42,585 nt of DNA from Odoribacter sp. (GCA_023663145.1 JAMPHZ010000021.1:1-42585); one strand, 5' to 3'. Numbered from the stretch's first letter, positions 16,260 through 23,225 are shown. The notes: generated from the sequence alone by a model not told the origin. Program-made: numbers and translations.

Positions 16260-16457
16260 TTACCGATACCATACCCGCCCCATTACTATAATGTCAACGA
16301 TACATGCACCGATGAACATTAAAACAGCGTAAACTGCAATCTTAATGTGTTTGCGTTTCTTAGCATCTTTGACCTTTGCGATAAGTTTATCAGTGATTGC
16401 AAACACGATGGCAAGCACTACGCCGAGTATAGCAAAATATAGGATGTGATTGAGCAT
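16260..16457 (-). CDS. Small two-helix membrane protein
   Basis: This 65-residue protein has two hydrophobic helices (about 5-24 and 40-59) separated by a strongly basic loop (KLIAKVKDAKKRKHIK). I do not recognise the family. It converges on the S41 gene, with 19 nt between the two stops, and has its own -7 box 27 nt upstream of the ATG, which supports a real gene. The basic loop suggests an inner-membrane protein with a cytoplasmic hairpin. A similar-sized membrane protein is encoded at 20809-20976, but the sequences do not look alike. Confidence 0.6.
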   Translation of the reverse strand: MLNHILYFAILGVVLAIVFAITDKLIAKVKDAKKRKHIKIAVYAVLMFIGACIVDIIVMGRVWYR

Positions 16458-16483
16458 ATAACATTACTTTTATTTATTAGACG

Positions 16484-16491
16484 CAAATATA
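16484..16491 (-). promoter_or_regulatory. -7 box of the small membrane protein gene
   Basis: On the minus strand TATATTTG at 16484-16491 fits TAnnTTTG; no TTG was found at the proper upstream distance, so this is a weak call. Confidence 0.4.
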
Positions 16492-16589
16492 CGTAGAAAA
16501 TTACAATAGCCGGCAGGAGCGACGTCATCATTGGCCTCATCTGTAGATAGGACAAGGACAAGTCCGGTGAGTCTTTAGCTCGCAGCAAC

Positions 16590-16618
16590 TTGACACCTAC
16601 CGTATTTAGCTAATTTTG
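16590..16618 (+). promoter_or_regulatory. Promoter of the LuxR-type regulator gene (decides its start)
   Basis: TTG at 16590-16592 and TAATTTTG at 16611-16618 are 18 nt apart. The TTG that begins the longest open frame (16616) lies inside the -7 box, so it cannot be the start codon; the ATG at 16640 is used. Confidence 0.65.
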
Positions 16619-16639
16619 TATTCTCAAAATCTGGAATAT

Positions 16640-17395
16640 ATGAAAACGCCCGACGAATTTTTTATACCCGACAACGAGGTAAAGCTACCTGACGAACTCG
16701 ATTACAGCAGAGTGGACGAGTATATCCGCTCCGCAGAGGCGTTTTCTCGCTCCACATACCAAAGTGTATATATTATTGACTATTTCAAGCAGAATTTCCT
16801 GTATGTGTCGCCCAATCCGATGTTCCTGTGCGGACTTTCGCCGGAGCAGATGATTAACCTCGGCTATCAGTTCTATCTCAAATATGTGCCCGAGGACGAA
16901 CAGGCTCTTTTGCTCGACATAAACCGTGTGGGCTTTGCATTTCACAATCAAATCCCACTCGAACAGCGCAAGGACTGGTATATATCATACGATTTTCATA
17001 TTCTCAACGACGGCCACCCAATCCTCATTAACCATAAGCTGACCTCCCTTGCCCTGACTTCCGACGGCAGGATTTGGCTTGCCCTCTGCGTGGTGTCTGC
17101 TTCCACCCACACCACGCCCGGCCATATTGAAATGCACCATGTCGGCACCCCCGACTATTTCACATTTAATCCCCTTACCCGTCGGTGGGATAAGAACACT
17201 ATGCCGAGTCTTACCGAGGGGGAGAAGTCGGTGCTTATACTTTCAATACAAGGCTATACGATGTCGGAGATTGCCGACCGCATCTGCCTTTCCCCCGACA
17301 CCGTCAAGAAATACCGACAGCGCATTTTTGAAAAACTCGGTGTGCGCAACATTTCCGAGGCTATAGCGGCGGCGGCAAACAACAAGCTACTCTAA
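16640..17395 (+). CDS. PAS-like sensor / LuxR-type DNA-binding regulator
   Basis: This 251-residue protein has an N-terminal half (about residues 20-155: VYIIDYFKQNFLYVSPN, EDEQALLLDINRV, YDFHILNDGHPILINHK) resembling a PAS sensor domain. The C-terminal LuxR helix-turn-helix at about 190-250 is clear (LTEGEKSVLILSIQGYTMSEIADRICLSPDTVKKYRQRIFEKLGVRNISEAIAAA). No phospho-receiver domain is present, so a small ligand or redox cue is plausible. It is the only DNA-binding protein near three copies of the TACACTTTTGGGTATGG box and the natural candidate to bind it, though its own promoter lacks the box. Its end overlaps the convergent ThiF-like gene by 9 nt. Confidence 0.85.
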   Translation: MKTPDEFFIPDNEVKLPDELDYSRVDEYIRSAEAFSRSTYQSVYIIDYFKQNFLYVSPNPMFLCGLSPEQMINLGYQFYLKYVPEDEQALLLDINRVGFAFHNQIPLEQRKDWYISYDFHILNDGHPILINHKLTSLALTSDGRIWLALCVVSASTHTTPGHIEMHHVGTPDYFTFNPLTRRWDKNTMPSLTEGEKSVLILSIQGYTMSEIADRICLSPDTVKKYRQRIFEKLGVRNISEAIAAAANNKLL

Positions 17396-17902
17396 ATTCC
17401 TTGACAAGTAGAAGCGTGGAAAGTGCTTCACATCGCGCCCGACTGCGATATTAGCCAATATCCGGGCGCAGATACAGGCTGCCGTTTGCTGCGCCTTTGC
17501 CGATTGTTCCCCTTGTTCAATCCTCGACAATACAACGCGCAACCAGCCGCTGTTATCAATATTCCAAAACGCGCAATACCCCGACATATACTTCGCGGCA
17601 CACAGGCGCACATCTCCCTGTACCTCAAATTCAGCCTTATCATCGGGCAGCACAACCATAGCCGCACCACCCTCGATAAAATCAAACGGATATACGACCG
17701 GCGATTTACCACCCAACCGGGCTGATATACCATTCATCGCCAAGTCAACCACAATATCGGCTGACTTCGTCGTAGCTTCCATATATATAATATTGTGGAA
17801 CCCGACTTTTAGCAAAGCCGTATTGATAGTGTCTGCAAAATAACCCTTGCCGACTATCATTATCCGGCAGCTTTCAATCTTATTCTTTTCTTCGCCTGTC
17901 AT
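17387..17902 (-). CDS. Small Rossmann-fold protein, ThiF/E1-like N-terminal region
   Basis: This 171-residue protein begins IESCRIMIVGKGYFADTINTALLKVGFHNIIYME, a glycine-loop strand-helix-strand resembling the nucleotide-binding start of ThiF/E1-like enzymes, though the usual GxGG is replaced by GKGYF. The rest lacks the catalytic cysteine and zinc motifs, so adenylylation activity is doubtful; call it a Rossmann protein of unknown function. The start is the ATG at 17902; the earlier TTG at 17911 lies inside the -7 box. It carries the shared operator 20 nt upstream of its -7 box and converges with the LuxR gene, so both may belong to one regulatory unit. Confidence 0.6.
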   Translation of the reverse strand: MTGEEKNKIESCRIMIVGKGYFADTINTALLKVGFHNIIYMEATTKSADIVVDLAMNGISARLGGKSPVVYPFDFIEGGAAMVVLPDDKAEFEVQGDVRLCAAKYMSGYCAFWNIDNSGWLRVVLSRIEQGEQSAKAQQTAACICARILANIAVGRDVKHFPRFYLSRNLE

Positions 17903-17908
17903 ACACCG

Positions 17909-17953
17909 CAAAATTACTGTTTATCCCTCTATCGTACCATACCCAAAAGTGTA
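17909..17953 (-). promoter_or_regulatory. Promoter and operator box (copy 1) of the ThiF-like gene
   Basis: On the minus strand TACACTTTTGGGTATGG (17937-17953) is followed after exactly 20 nt by TAATTTTG (17909-17916). No TTG -33 element is present at the usual distance; the box occupies that place, as expected for an activator-dependent promoter. Confidence 0.7.
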
Positions 17954-17994
17954 TATTTTCACCCTCAACTACATAAGTACACTTTTGGGTATGG
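17937..17994. repeat. Perfect 17-bp inverted repeat formed by two operator copies
   Basis: CCATACCCAAAAGTGTA (17937-17953) and TACACTTTTGGGTATGG (17978-17994) are exact reverse complements separated by 24 nt. They lie between the divergent ThiF-like and esterase genes, each arm facing its own -7 box. A third copy lies at 19612-19628. Confidence 0.9.
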
Positions 17995-18024
17995 CAAGGA
18001 ATTTTTTACGGCAGTAATTTTGCA
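17978..18024 (+). promoter_or_regulatory. Promoter and operator box (copy 2) of the esterase gene
   Basis: TACACTTTTGGGTATGG at 17978-17994, 20-nt spacer, TAATTTTG at 18015-18022. The 47-nt block matches 19612-19658 at 41 of 47 positions, including GGAATTTT and ACGGCA in the spacer. A typical TTG -33 element is missing. Confidence 0.75.
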
Positions 18025-18051
18025 TCAGTAAAATTAAAATTAAAAGCAGAC

Positions 18052-19188
18052 GTGAAAAGATTAATTCCCATTTTCATTTGTTTCATGGTTTCGTGTATAT
18101 ACGCTAACGCTCAGGAAACCATGCGCGTTGAAACCAAGACGTTTCATTCGCCCGATTTCCCTTTCGATAGGGAAATCTTCATCTGTACACCTCAGTATTA
18201 CGATCAATTCGACCAATCAGAAGTTGATGTTGTATATGTGTTCGACTCTCAGTGGCGTTCACACTTCGCATTGACTTACGCGATTTTGGCTGAATGCCAA
18301 GATCCATATGAGGAAGATGTCCCTTTTATCGTAGTAGGCATTACTTCTCCCACTACACCAGATTATCACAGGAATAACGACTTCCTACCCGTGCCGACCA
18401 ACGTAACGTACCAATCTAAGTATTATGGCAATTACGAGAACTTCAAAAAATTCATTCGTGAAGATGTAATGCCATATATAAACAGCAATTACCGCACCTC
18501 AGGTCATACTCTCGCTATCGGGCATTCTTTTGGAGCATCTTTCATCCTTAACGCTCTTGCTTCGGAAGAATTGTTCGATGATTACATAGCTCTTTCACCC
18601 AATTTCGGGGAGGATAACAATCTATTCGCCGACAACTTCCTTGGCTATGACTTCAACAACAGCAAGCCACGATTCCTCTTCCTCACTATGTCAAATGAAT
18701 CGGAGGAAACAGGTTGGCCTGCTGCTTGGCGTCCTGCTTGGGATTTAGTAAAATCTACAATGCAGTCAAGAACATTGCCGGAAAATATTAATATATTCTT
18801 CAAAGAGTATCCCGAACATACACATATGAGTGGCTATGCTCAATGTTTGATGGACATACTTCCCATATATGGAACGTATCGTCGAAACACTCAATTTACA
18901 GATTCAGTAAAATATCCCGTTCACATAGAACTTGAATGTCCGTGGGCCGAAGGAGATGTGTTTATCACCGGCAACCAAGATGCTATTGTCAATTGGAATC
19001 CACAAGGCGTCAAAATGAACAAAATTGATGATAAGACTTTTGCGATAGACTTAAATCTCCAATTACCTGCTGAGTTCAAATTTACCCAAGGTTCTTGGGA
19101 AACACTTATCACACCCGGTAATGCCTATCCGCTAAATCTTCGCATCTATGAGCCGGGCAGAACCACTAAGCATTATGTGGCACAGTAG
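18052..19188 (+). CDS. Exported esterase (Fes/EsteraseD-like) with C-terminal starch-binding-like domain
   Basis: This 378-residue protein starts at GTG and has a signal peptide (about 1-21, YANAQ). The alpha/beta-hydrolase domain contains VYVFDSQ, PFIVVGI, the nucleophile motif GHSFGASF near 159-166 and a late His in YPEHTHMSG near 260-268. Members of PF00756 hydrolyse esters such as enterobactin, S-formylglutathione or feruloyl groups. From about 300, the sequence VFITGNQDAIVNWNPQGVKM...FKFTQGSWE resembles CBM20/CBM48 modules, so a carbohydrate-linked ester is a reasonable guess. It is the first gene of a two-gene unit under operator copy 2; the next gene starts 2 nt after its stop. Confidence 0.8.
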   Translation: MKRLIPIFICFMVSCIYANAQETMRVETKTFHSPDFPFDREIFICTPQYYDQFDQSEVDVVYVFDSQWRSHFALTYAILAECQDPYEEDVPFIVVGITSPTTPDYHRNNDFLPVPTNVTYQSKYYGNYENFKKFIREDVMPYINSNYRTSGHTLAIGHSFGASFILNALASEELFDDYIALSPNFGEDNNLFADNFLGYDFNNSKPRFLFLTMSNESEETGWPAAWRPAWDLVKSTMQSRTLPENINIFFKEYPEHTHMSGYAQCLMDILPIYGTYRRNTQFTDSVKYPVHIELECPWAEGDVFITGNQDAIVNWNPQGVKMNKIDDKTFAIDLNLQLPAEFKFTQGSWETLITPGNAYPLNLRIYEPGRTTKHYVAQ

Positions 19189-19190
19189 TC

Positions 19191-19520
19191 ATGGAAATTA
19201 TGAAACAGCTGATAATCCCGCTTGTCTGCATTGTCAATAGCCTTGCAACCTACGCAAAGCCTCAATGTCAGGACTTCAACAACTACAATGACAAGGTAAC
19301 GATAATGTTCACCGATGAAGATGCAGGCAAAACTTACTCGGTATCAGACGCAAAACTCGTTACCCTCGGCAAAGAATACGTTGCTACTTCGGTACAAGTC
19401 AACGTGAAGAATGGTGTCGCAACCGTGACACTTACATTTCCTCACATAACCAAATTCTCAAATCCGAAAGTTACGCTTCGGATTAATGGTAAAAAGGCAA
19501 AATTCAAGGTGTGCCAATAA
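19191..19520 (+). CDS. Small exported protein of unknown function
   Basis: This 109-residue protein has a signal peptide (from the second Met at 19200: KQLIIPLVCIVNSLATYAKPQ) and a beta-rich mature part (KVTIMFTDEDAGKTYSV, VATVTLTFPHITKF, PKVTLRINGKKAKFKVC) reminiscent of an immunoglobulin-like or adhesin fold. I do not recognise a family. Two cysteines (near the N-terminus of the mature protein and at the second-to-last residue) could form a disulfide. It starts 2 nt after the esterase stop and is co-transcribed with it; a terminator-like hairpin follows at 19561. Confidence 0.6.
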   Translation: MEIMKQLIIPLVCIVNSLATYAKPQCQDFNNYNDKVTIMFTDEDAGKTYSVSDAKLVTLGKEYVATSVQVNVKNGVATVTLTFPHITKFSNPKVTLRINGKKAKFKVCQ

Positions 19521-19560
19521 ATATGCCACAATAGAAAAACAAATATTTCATGCAAGAATG

Positions 19561-19594
19561 AAAGTCCTCGGCAGCGATGTCGGGGATTTTCTTA
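19561..19594 (+). terminator. Hairpin terminator of the esterase unit
   Basis: AAAGTCCTCGGCA (19561-19573) pairs with TGTCGGGGATTTT (19578-19590) over 13 positions including three G-T wobbles, with a 4-nt loop, followed by cttattg. It separates the esterase unit from the next operator-box promoter. Confidence 0.6.
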
Positions 19595-19611
19595 TTGACA
19601 AATTCAAATCG

Positions 19612-19658
19612 TACACTTTTGGGTATGGCTCGGAATTTTCAACGGCATTAACTTTGCA
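19612..19658 (+). promoter_or_regulatory. Promoter and operator box (copy 3) of the DUF6624-like gene
   Basis: TACACTTTTGGGTATGG at 19612-19628, 20-nt spacer, TAACTTTG at 19649-19656. Arrangement and spacer match copy 2. Transcription would start about 15-20 nt before the ATG at 19681. Confidence 0.75.
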
Positions 19659-19680
19659 ATAAATAAAATAAACACCAAAT

Positions 19681-20628
19681 ATGAAAATGAAAAGACTCAT
19701 GGTTTGGATTGCCGGTGTCCTTATTACGTGCGGTGTCTCCGGAAATAGTAAAACTGCTGAATATGGCAACCAAGAGGATTCAATCGCAATCTATAACACT
19801 TTCATCTACAAGGCTGACTCGTGCTATATGATACATAATTTCGAACTTGCCTCTAAATTTTTTGACAAGGCGTTTTCTCTCGGAGTTAAGCCTGTTGACA
19901 AACACCTTTATAATGGTGCTTGTGCAGCAGCTTTAAGTGGTGATGAAAACTCTGCGTTCAATCGCCTGTTTACACGAGTGCGGTTATATCCACAATGGTA
20001 TAGCGACCAAATCAACCAAGACCGGGATTTACAATCCCTGCACACCTCTCCGAAATGGGGAATTCTATGCGATACTTTGCAAGCTCGGAAGGCATTTATT
20101 GAGCGTAATTATGATCACGCGCTGAAAGAGCGGTTAGACTCAATCCATTATCGGGACCAAATGCCACGTCATGCCTATCTTGCAGCGTTGCGAGCAGTTC
20201 CACAAGATAGCGTATTAGTAAAGACTCGGCTTGTGGAAATGCAAAGGAATGACAGTATAAATCAAATAGAAGTCTTTGATATCCTTGATAGTTATGGTTG
20301 GCCGTCTTCCGAAACCGTAGGAGGCTCCAACTTCGCTATCTGGGAGGTTATTCAGCATACTTCGCTTGAAGCGATTGAGAAATACTTGCCACTTTTCCAT
20401 AAGGCAGCCACCGATAACGAACTCAACAAATCATTCGTTGCAATGATGGAAGACCGCTGCGATATGTGGCAAAATCGTCCGCAAAAGTATGGTACACAGT
20501 TAATACGGAATGAAAAAGGTGAAAACGTACCATATGCTCTACTGGATTCCGAAAAAGTTGATGAATGGAGAGCCGAAATGGGCTTACCTCCAATGCAGGA
20601 ATATCTAAAACAAATGAACGGACAATGA
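19681..20628 (+). CDS. Exported TPR-like / DUF6624-like protein
   Basis: This 315-residue protein has an N-terminal signal sequence (about 1-22). Residues 35-120 have a repeat-like helical pattern (YNTFIYKADSCYMIHNFELASKFFDKAFSLG, HLYNGACAAALSGDENSAFNRL) like tetratricopeptide repeats. The C-terminal half (IEVFDILDSYGWPSSETVGGSNFAIWEVIQHTSLEAIEKYLPLF, MMEDRCDMWQNRPQKYGTQL) matches my memory of DUF6624, whose function is unknown. It is under operator copy 3, so it should be co-regulated with the esterase and the ThiF-like gene. Role unknown; a periplasmic or surface protein responding to the same signal is the inference. Confidence 0.72.
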   Translation: MKMKRLMVWIAGVLITCGVSGNSKTAEYGNQEDSIAIYNTFIYKADSCYMIHNFELASKFFDKAFSLGVKPVDKHLYNGACAAALSGDENSAFNRLFTRVRLYPQWYSDQINQDRDLQSLHTSPKWGILCDTLQARKAFIERNYDHALKERLDSIHYRDQMPRHAYLAALRAVPQDSVLVKTRLVEMQRNDSINQIEVFDILDSYGWPSSETVGGSNFAIWEVIQHTSLEAIEKYLPLFHKAATDNELNKSFVAMMEDRCDMWQNRPQKYGTQLIRNEKGENVPYALLDSEKVDEWRAEMGLPPMQEYLKQMNGQ

Positions 20629-20868
20629 AAATCACTGATTCAAATTCTCGTGCAGCCGTTCATAGCCACCGATGATCCGCGTGTCCTCGGCATCGAACCA
20701 ATCCCCAAAATCAACGAGAAAACCTCGGCTATTATACAGAAGTATCGCGCTGAAACAATCGACATCGAAGATGTGGAATTTGAGGAATGTGACCTTGAGT
20801 TTGATAGCTTATTCCCCGAGAGGTCCAAAGACCAAACGTATAATCAAAGCAATTACGGCAGCGATTAA
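20629..20868 (+). pseudogene. In-frame open stretch after the DUF6624-like stop, possible gene remnant
   Basis: The frame of the preceding gene reopens directly after its TGA and stays open for 79 codons. From GTG at 20650 it reads as convincing protein (QPFIATDDPRVLGIEPIPK, then an acidic stretch ETIDIEDVEFEECDLEFD). No normal ATG starts it. The last 60 nt overlap a better-supported gene on the other strand. It may be a displaced fragment or a short GTG-started protein. Family not recognised. Confidence 0.3.
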
Positions 20869-20976
20869 AATTGCAATGAAGCCTCTTACCCAAGCATTGA
20901 GCTTCTTGGGCAGAAGTTGAAATGCAGTAACGCCTACAAAACCTGAAATTCCTCCGAGTATTATTGACCAATCCAT
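20809..20976 (-). CDS. Small membrane protein
   Basis: This 55-residue protein has two hydrophobic helices (SIILGGISGFVGVTAFQLL and FIAILIAAVIALIIRLVFG) around a short KKLNAWVRG loop. I do not recognise a family. The ATG at 20974-20976 is used; the TTG at 21000 that would extend it lies inside the -7 box. A promoter directly upstream and a clean two-helix profile support a real gene. Confidence 0.55.
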   Translation of the reverse strand: MDWSIILGGISGFVGVTAFQLLPKKLNAWVRGFIAILIAAVIALIIRLVFGPLGE

Positions 20977-20997
20977 AGTTGATGTTTTTAATTTCTG

Positions 20998-21005
20998 CAA
21001 AGTTA
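20998..21005 (-). promoter_or_regulatory. -7 box of the small membrane protein gene
   Basis: Minus-strand TAACTTTG at 20998-21005, 21 nt upstream of the ATG. No clear TTG at the -33 distance. Confidence 0.45.
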
Positions 21006-21050
21006 ATAATTATCCATGAGCGAAAAAAGAGTTTATTTTAACAAGCCCTA

Positions 21051-21310
21051 ATGACTTACACAATTTATCGGCGCGAACACTACCGTTATCCAAATAAAAT
21101 TAGTAAATTTGCCGCTGGATTGGTGTAAACCATATCCGCGACATTTTGGAAAATAAGAAGCGTTATGCTTATCTTGAACTTGAAAACGTAGGAAATTTTC
21201 AACAGTACTCAAAGATTTGGCATGGCGGCTTCCTTCGCATAGCGTGGGCTGCTGTCACCACATCTGAGTACAAAGGTTTCCTACGACCATCAAGTTTAGA
21301 TGTGGCATAG
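21051..21310 (+). pseudogene. Two short coding pieces in different frames, possible frameshifted gene
   Basis: An ATG at 21051 opens 25 codons (MTYTIYRREHYRYPNKISKF...) ending at TAA 21126-21128. In another frame, overlapping its end, an open stretch runs to TAG at 21308-21310 and reads like real protein (NHIRDILENKKRYAYLELE, QQYSKIWHGGFLRIAWAAV). Joining them through a frameshift near 21115-21128 would give about 85 residues. Alternatively the second piece starts at TTG 21146 behind a TAAATTTG box (21104-21111). The family is not recognised. The rest of 20977-21369 shows nothing else. Confidence 0.28.
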
Positions 21311-21369
21311 TTAGCTCATGTTTCTTTTAATATAATTTCCGTAGGGCTGCCGGAAACAAACTTAAATTT

Positions 21370-22017
21370 ATGAAGAAACTTATTTTACTTTCTTTGCTTA
21401 TCGTCCAAGCTTGTTTTGTGTTCGCACAAAACTGCTGCAAGAACGACAGTGCTTTCAAAGAATTACAATTCCCATTGACCGTTCAGGACACCCAAACGGT
21501 GTTTTACTATTTCAACAACGAATGGATAGCAGAGGCCAATCCGGATATGGTCGGTGCTGACTCAATCTTAAAAATGGAAGTGAAAAACGATGAGTATGGA
21601 AACCGCGCGGTATTCATTACTATTTCTTCGGAAGACTTCGAAAAATTAAAATCCGATGTAAAAGAAGCTACGAAAAATTTTTTGGCAAACTATGATCCCA
21701 TTTGTGAATTTCCCGGAGGTAATGGACTGCTCAAAGAATGGTTGGAGGCTAATATACAAATACCTGACGGATATAAAGGTAACGAAAGAGTCATTGTCAG
21801 CTTATACGTTCAACCCGACGGCACTGTTACCGACGCATATATTCTTAGGCCAAGCAAAAACGAAGCTGCCAATGCCGAGGCATTAAGGCTTGTAAATGCT
21901 CTGCCAAAATTCCGTGTCAAATTTTTCACGCCGAAGAAACATCGCATCGCCTTCACTCTTCCAATAACTTTCCAAGAGCCGGGTGCTATCTATATAAGGG
22001 GAAATGAAACTGAATAA
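21370..22017 (+). CDS. Secreted TonB C-terminal-domain protein, copy 2
   Basis: This 215-residue protein is a clear paralogue of the product of 13946-14587: same signal peptide type (VFAQ), the shared FYYFNNEWI and VKNDEYGNRAVFITI region, then a TonB C-terminal-like domain from about 108 (CEFPGGNGLLKEWLEANIQIPDGY, VIVSLYVQPDGTVTDAYI, ALRLVNALPKFRVKFFTPKK, ITFQEPGAIYIR). It has no transmembrane anchor or Pro-rich linker, so it probably does not energise receptors. It overlaps the next gene, a retropepsin-like protein, by 14 nt if that gene uses its first ATG. Copy 1 is followed by an S41 peptidase. No recognisable TAnnTTTG box is seen directly upstream. Confidence 0.75.
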   Translation: MKKLILLSLLIVQACFVFAQNCCKNDSAFKELQFPLTVQDTQTVFYYFNNEWIAEANPDMVGADSILKMEVKNDEYGNRAVFITISSEDFEKLKSDVKEATKNFLANYDPICEFPGGNGLLKEWLEANIQIPDGYKGNERVIVSLYVQPDGTVTDAYILRPSKNEAANAEALRLVNALPKFRVKFFTPKKHRIAFTLPITFQEPGAIYIRGNETE

Positions 22018-22927
22018 CTATATCCCCGCAACCGCTATGGGGCAGCTCTTAAAGCTGCTACTTATTCTTCTATTTGCGATATTGTGTTGTGCTCCCGAAG
22101 CACTTTGCCAATTATCATTTAAATTGGTAAAGAAGAACGGGCATTACTACACTGAAGCAACTGTCAACGGTAATGCCTCGACTCCCATATTTGTCGAAAC
22201 TGGCTTTCACGGTATGGTTGTCAGCAAGGAATGGTATAATAAGCTGCTCGCTTCACTTCCCCTTGAAGAAATCTCGCTTGATAAAGAGGAATACTTGCAT
22301 ACCGATAGGACTATCCGGAGAATAGTCAAATTGCTTAAAGGCAAAGTACCCGTTGGTGATTTGACGTACGAAGGGCGTGTTTTTGTCGTTGATACAAACG
22401 AGGAATATGTTACCGTGCCGGTCAATCTCCTTAAAAACGAGGTCGATACCTCGGTGTCTTTAATCCGTTTTGACTTCAGGAAGAATGTGTTGGATTTTGT
22501 TTCTCGTGATGATGTCAACTTGGACAAGATGTACACATACACACTTGTAGAAAATGACCCTATGCCTATTTTTGAAGCGACAATGGAGTTGTCGGATGCG
22601 TCGGGCCACCAGTTAACTAAATCCGGCAAGTTCAATTTTGACCTTGGCAATGGTTCAAGCGTGTTCTTTTTTAGAAATACAATGCTATCTGTACTGAAAG
22701 AGAATAAATTCAGGATACAGGTATCAAGGGATAGGTCAGGTAATATTATCGGCCAAGGTATTTTTGCAGGCTATTGTAAGATTGGCGATAAATCCAATAC
22801 GGGATTCTCTATCGGCATCACAAATAAAAATGAAGATACTGATGAATTAGGGTGTGTCGGCCCTTCGTTTTTCAAAAATGGAATAGTTATACTTGCCCCA
22901 AACAATCAATTGATGTATTATAAATAA
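22004..22927 (+). CDS. Exported retropepsin-like protein with altered catalytic motifs
   Basis: This 307-residue protein has a hydrophobic export segment (LLKLLLILLFAILCCAPEALCQ) best used from the ATG at 22037, which would also remove the overlap with the preceding stop. The mature part has two beta-rich halves of aspartyl-protease-like form: KLVKKNGHYYTEATVNGNASTPIFVETGFHGMVVS and KSGKFNFDLGNGSSVFFF. The catalytic D-T/S-G is ETG in the first half and DLG in the second, so activity is doubtful. It may be a non-catalytic relative or use a different acid. It is co-transcribed with the TonB_C copy 2 gene. Confidence 0.55.
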   Translation: MKLNNYIPATAMGQLLKLLLILLFAILCCAPEALCQLSFKLVKKNGHYYTEATVNGNASTPIFVETGFHGMVVSKEWYNKLLASLPLEEISLDKEEYLHTDRTIRRIVKLLKGKVPVGDLTYEGRVFVVDTNEEYVTVPVNLLKNEVDTSVSLIRFDFRKNVLDFVSRDDVNLDKMYTYTLVENDPMPIFEATMELSDASGHQLTKSGKFNFDLGNGSSVFFFRNTMLSVLKENKFRIQVSRDRSGNIIGQGIFAGYCKIGDKSNTGFSIGITNKNEDTDELGCVGPSFFKNGIVILAPNNQLMYYK

Positions 22928-23074
22928 TTCTTTGTGGAACTCCGGCTCCACCGCGCAATTCGGCAAGACGTCGTGCTTGTAATCTCGATCTGTTGAGGGC
23001 GTATATCGCTGACACATACTGCTGCAACATAGTCTGCGCCGATATTTGGGCTGATAAATTAATTGGGAAAATGG

Positions 23075-23122
23075 TAACACGCTAATAATCAAACCTGTCA
23101 TGTTGTGATTATTAGCGTGTTA
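23075..23122 (-). terminator. Hairpin after the tRNA-Ser gene
   Basis: A perfect 17-bp stem, TAACACGCTAATAATCA (23075-23091) with its reverse complement at 23106-23122, has a 14-nt loop. On the minus strand it is followed by ccattttccc. It lies 5 nt past the tRNA 3' end and may also stop transcripts from the plus-strand side. The 147 nt before it (22928-23074) hold no recognisable feature. Confidence 0.65.
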
Positions 23123-23127
23123 TCTTG

Positions 23128-23215
23128 CGGAGCGACCGAGATTCGAACTCGGGAAACGCTTTTGACGTTTACACGCTTTCCAGGCGTGCCTCTTCAGCCA
23201 CTCGAGCATCGCTCC
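23128..23215 (-). tRNA. tRNA-Ser (anticodon GGA)
   Basis: The 88-nt minus-strand sequence folds as a class II tRNA: acceptor stem GGAGCGA/TCGCTCC, D-arm GCTCGAGTGGCTGAAGAGGC, anticodon stem CACGC/GCGTG with loop CTGGAAA (anticodon GGA), a long variable arm, and T-arm CCGAGTTCGAATCTCGG. The discriminator is G, as usual for serine tRNAs; CCA is not encoded. It reads codons UCC and UCU. Confidence 0.96.
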
Positions 23216-23225
23216 TTTAACCGTG

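Noticed and set aside
16616..16639. TTG start of the LuxR gene
   Set aside because: The TTG lies inside the -7 box TAATTTTG. The same artefact occurs at 17911, 21000, 32447 and 40456.
17937..17994. The inverted repeat as an invertible promoter or transposon end
   Set aside because: The arms are only 24 nt apart, no invertase or transposase gene is present, and a third copy at the same distance from another -7 box fits an operator better.
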